DNA from: Echinococcus granulosus
Lineage: Eukaryota; Platyhelminthes; Cestoda; Cyclophyllidea; Taeniidae
Length of the DNA stretch: 64,000 nucleotides
NCBI RefSeq assembly: GCF_000524195.1
Contig: NW_020170425.1
Location: forward strand, 324,163 to 388,162
Direction of reading: 5' to 3'
The translations under genes and the position numbers were made by a program. Below the pieces are notes generated by a model. That model ran no database searches and was not told the DNA's origin. It saw only the letters and a list, made by a program, of their open reading frames with translations. Shown here piece after piece: positions 62,801 to 64,000 of this stretch; position 1 is the stretch's first letter; every line of letters begins with the position of its first letter.

Positions 62801-64000
62801 TTGAGTTGTCCACGAGGAACAATTATGTGTCAGTTGACCTTTGTAAGCTGTCAGGTAATAAGATGGATGTCGCCAATTCAAAATTGTCTATTTATTGGTC
62901 TTCAATGTGTAGTTATTTCTGAAATGAAGAGAATTTGGAAAAAGACAATTTTACAGTGCATTTAAGCAAAATCTGCTATAAAAACGTAATGTGCAACTGT
63001 CATTATCCCTGCGAAGTTGTGCCATTTTCCTAAGTAAACTCTTTATGCTAAAACCCTTCACAGAAGTGAAAGCCGTCTATTTCAGTAGCTACTTTCTCAA
63101 ACACAAATCAATCACTGAGACTGCATTCAAACCGCCTTTACAAACGATTTCATCAAAGCAATCTTGACAGTCACAAACCATTCTGTACCCTAATATTGTC
63201 TCCCACCACCTGCAAAACAACATTCAGGTACAGGCGACAATGTTCATTGAGCAATGATATTGAAAACTAGTCTGTAAAACTGGTCGCCATTTACAGCTCA
63301 GTAAATAAACATTTCGTTACTTAATTTATGTTCAACACAATCGTTTGCTAACGGTGCAGACAAAACACTACCCAGAATTACACATTGTCGTAATAAATGA
63401 ATCCATCACTCGTGACAATTAAAAAATTAAGGCGTGGTGGTAAACGGTTCTAAGTTTCACTCAAAAACTTTACGGAAATATGCGTTAATTAAGACTACCC
63501 TCATTTGTGTCTTTGTGTACAGTTCTACATTAGCACTCCTGCAACCGCAACTAGTTAACATATTAGTGTCTATAACGTCATTACAACTAAGTAAGATACT
63601 TTATAAACGCTGATATACATAAAGTGACGCCAAATTCACGCAGTAGTTTCTTCTTTGATAGGGAGCGAAAATACCTCAAATCTCAGTAGAAAATCCAAAA
63701 ATTAAGCTGTCGTAAATCGTTAAATCATCTATACTCTTTCGCTTGTTTTAAAGCGAGTGAATCACCCTTTGTGTGAAGCATGCATTGAAGTGTGATTATT
63801 TTTAGATAGCAATAATTTTCTTGATGCAGAGGTCGAAGTGCATCAAATTGGTGCCTAATCGAATGGAGGAGAAAACTGTCACCATTCCCATTTCTAAAAT
63901 GCTGCATCAATGCCACCTTTTCATTGATTTGATTTCTAGCCTTAAGTGTGGGCGAAGAAGTCCACAAAAAAAATGAGTGGATGGAAAGTTTCCTTCGTGG
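56884..64000. other. No gene recognised to the right edge
   Basis: The open frames here (for example 57642-57971 on the plus strand and 57992-58346 on the minus strand) have AT-driven composition rich in Leu, Phe, Lys and Ile, with no motif or splice support. One contains a single CxxC pair (CFHCNK near 58210, minus), not enough for a zinc finger. Further exons of the candidate gene starting at 56707 may be hidden here. Confidence 0.45.

Noticed and set aside
1..64000. CRISPR arrays, prokaryotic operons, rRNA genes
   Set aside because: No regularly spaced repeats, Shine-Dalgarno-led gene strings or rRNA sequence; the genes are spliced and eukaryotic.

Overview
This is a 64-kb piece of an AT-rich animal nuclear genome. 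It has spliced genes with GT-AG introns, AATAAA poly(A) signals, long gene-poor stretches and one 100-N scaffold gap at 51778-51877. The gene set (a KCNQ potassium channel, complex II subunit SDHD, a dynein light chain, a ZC2HC1 zinc-finger protein and ER chaperone GRP94) is metazoan. Intron sizes run from 32-42 nt inside one gene to several kb in another. Together with divergent invertebrate-type proteins this fits a flatworm best, but the species cannot be fixed from the sequence alone.

Layout. 1-3460 is non-coding and probably the intron upstream of the first channel exon seen. 3461-20926 (+) holds ten exons of a KCNQ1-like voltage-gated K+ channel, from S2 to the stop codon; the N-terminus and S1 lie off the left edge. 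20927-24434 is intergenic and carries two remnants of a dispersed repeat. 24435-25132 (+) is a complete three-exon SDHD gene. It converges on a roadblock-type dynein light chain gene (25509-25867, -), behind which lies an unrecognised coding-like stretch in broken frames (25982-26376, -). 28565-32153 (-) is a six-exon ZC2HC1-type gene lacking its first exon. 33658-36331 (+) is a complete GRP94/endoplasmin gene with five micro-introns and a tiny last exon that carries the ER-retention tail. 36332-47535 is gene-poor with more copies of the repeat. 47536-49137 (+) is a single-exon gene for a seven-pass membrane protein with a signal peptide. 49143-56600 shows no genes. A TATA box at 56601 precedes a short leucine-rich signal-anchor reading frame (56707-56883). 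Nothing coding was recognised from there to the end.

The neighbours are not one pathway. KCNQ is a membrane channel, SDHD belongs to the mitochondrial respiratory chain, the roadblock protein is a dynein subunit, and GRP94 folds secretory proteins in the ER. The most useful observations are the KCNQ1-like pore with drug-site substitutions, a GC-AG intron, the GRP94 retention signal placed on a separate exon, the orphan seven-pass protein, and a dispersed repeat family beginning TGTAGCG that was recognised by comparing four copies.
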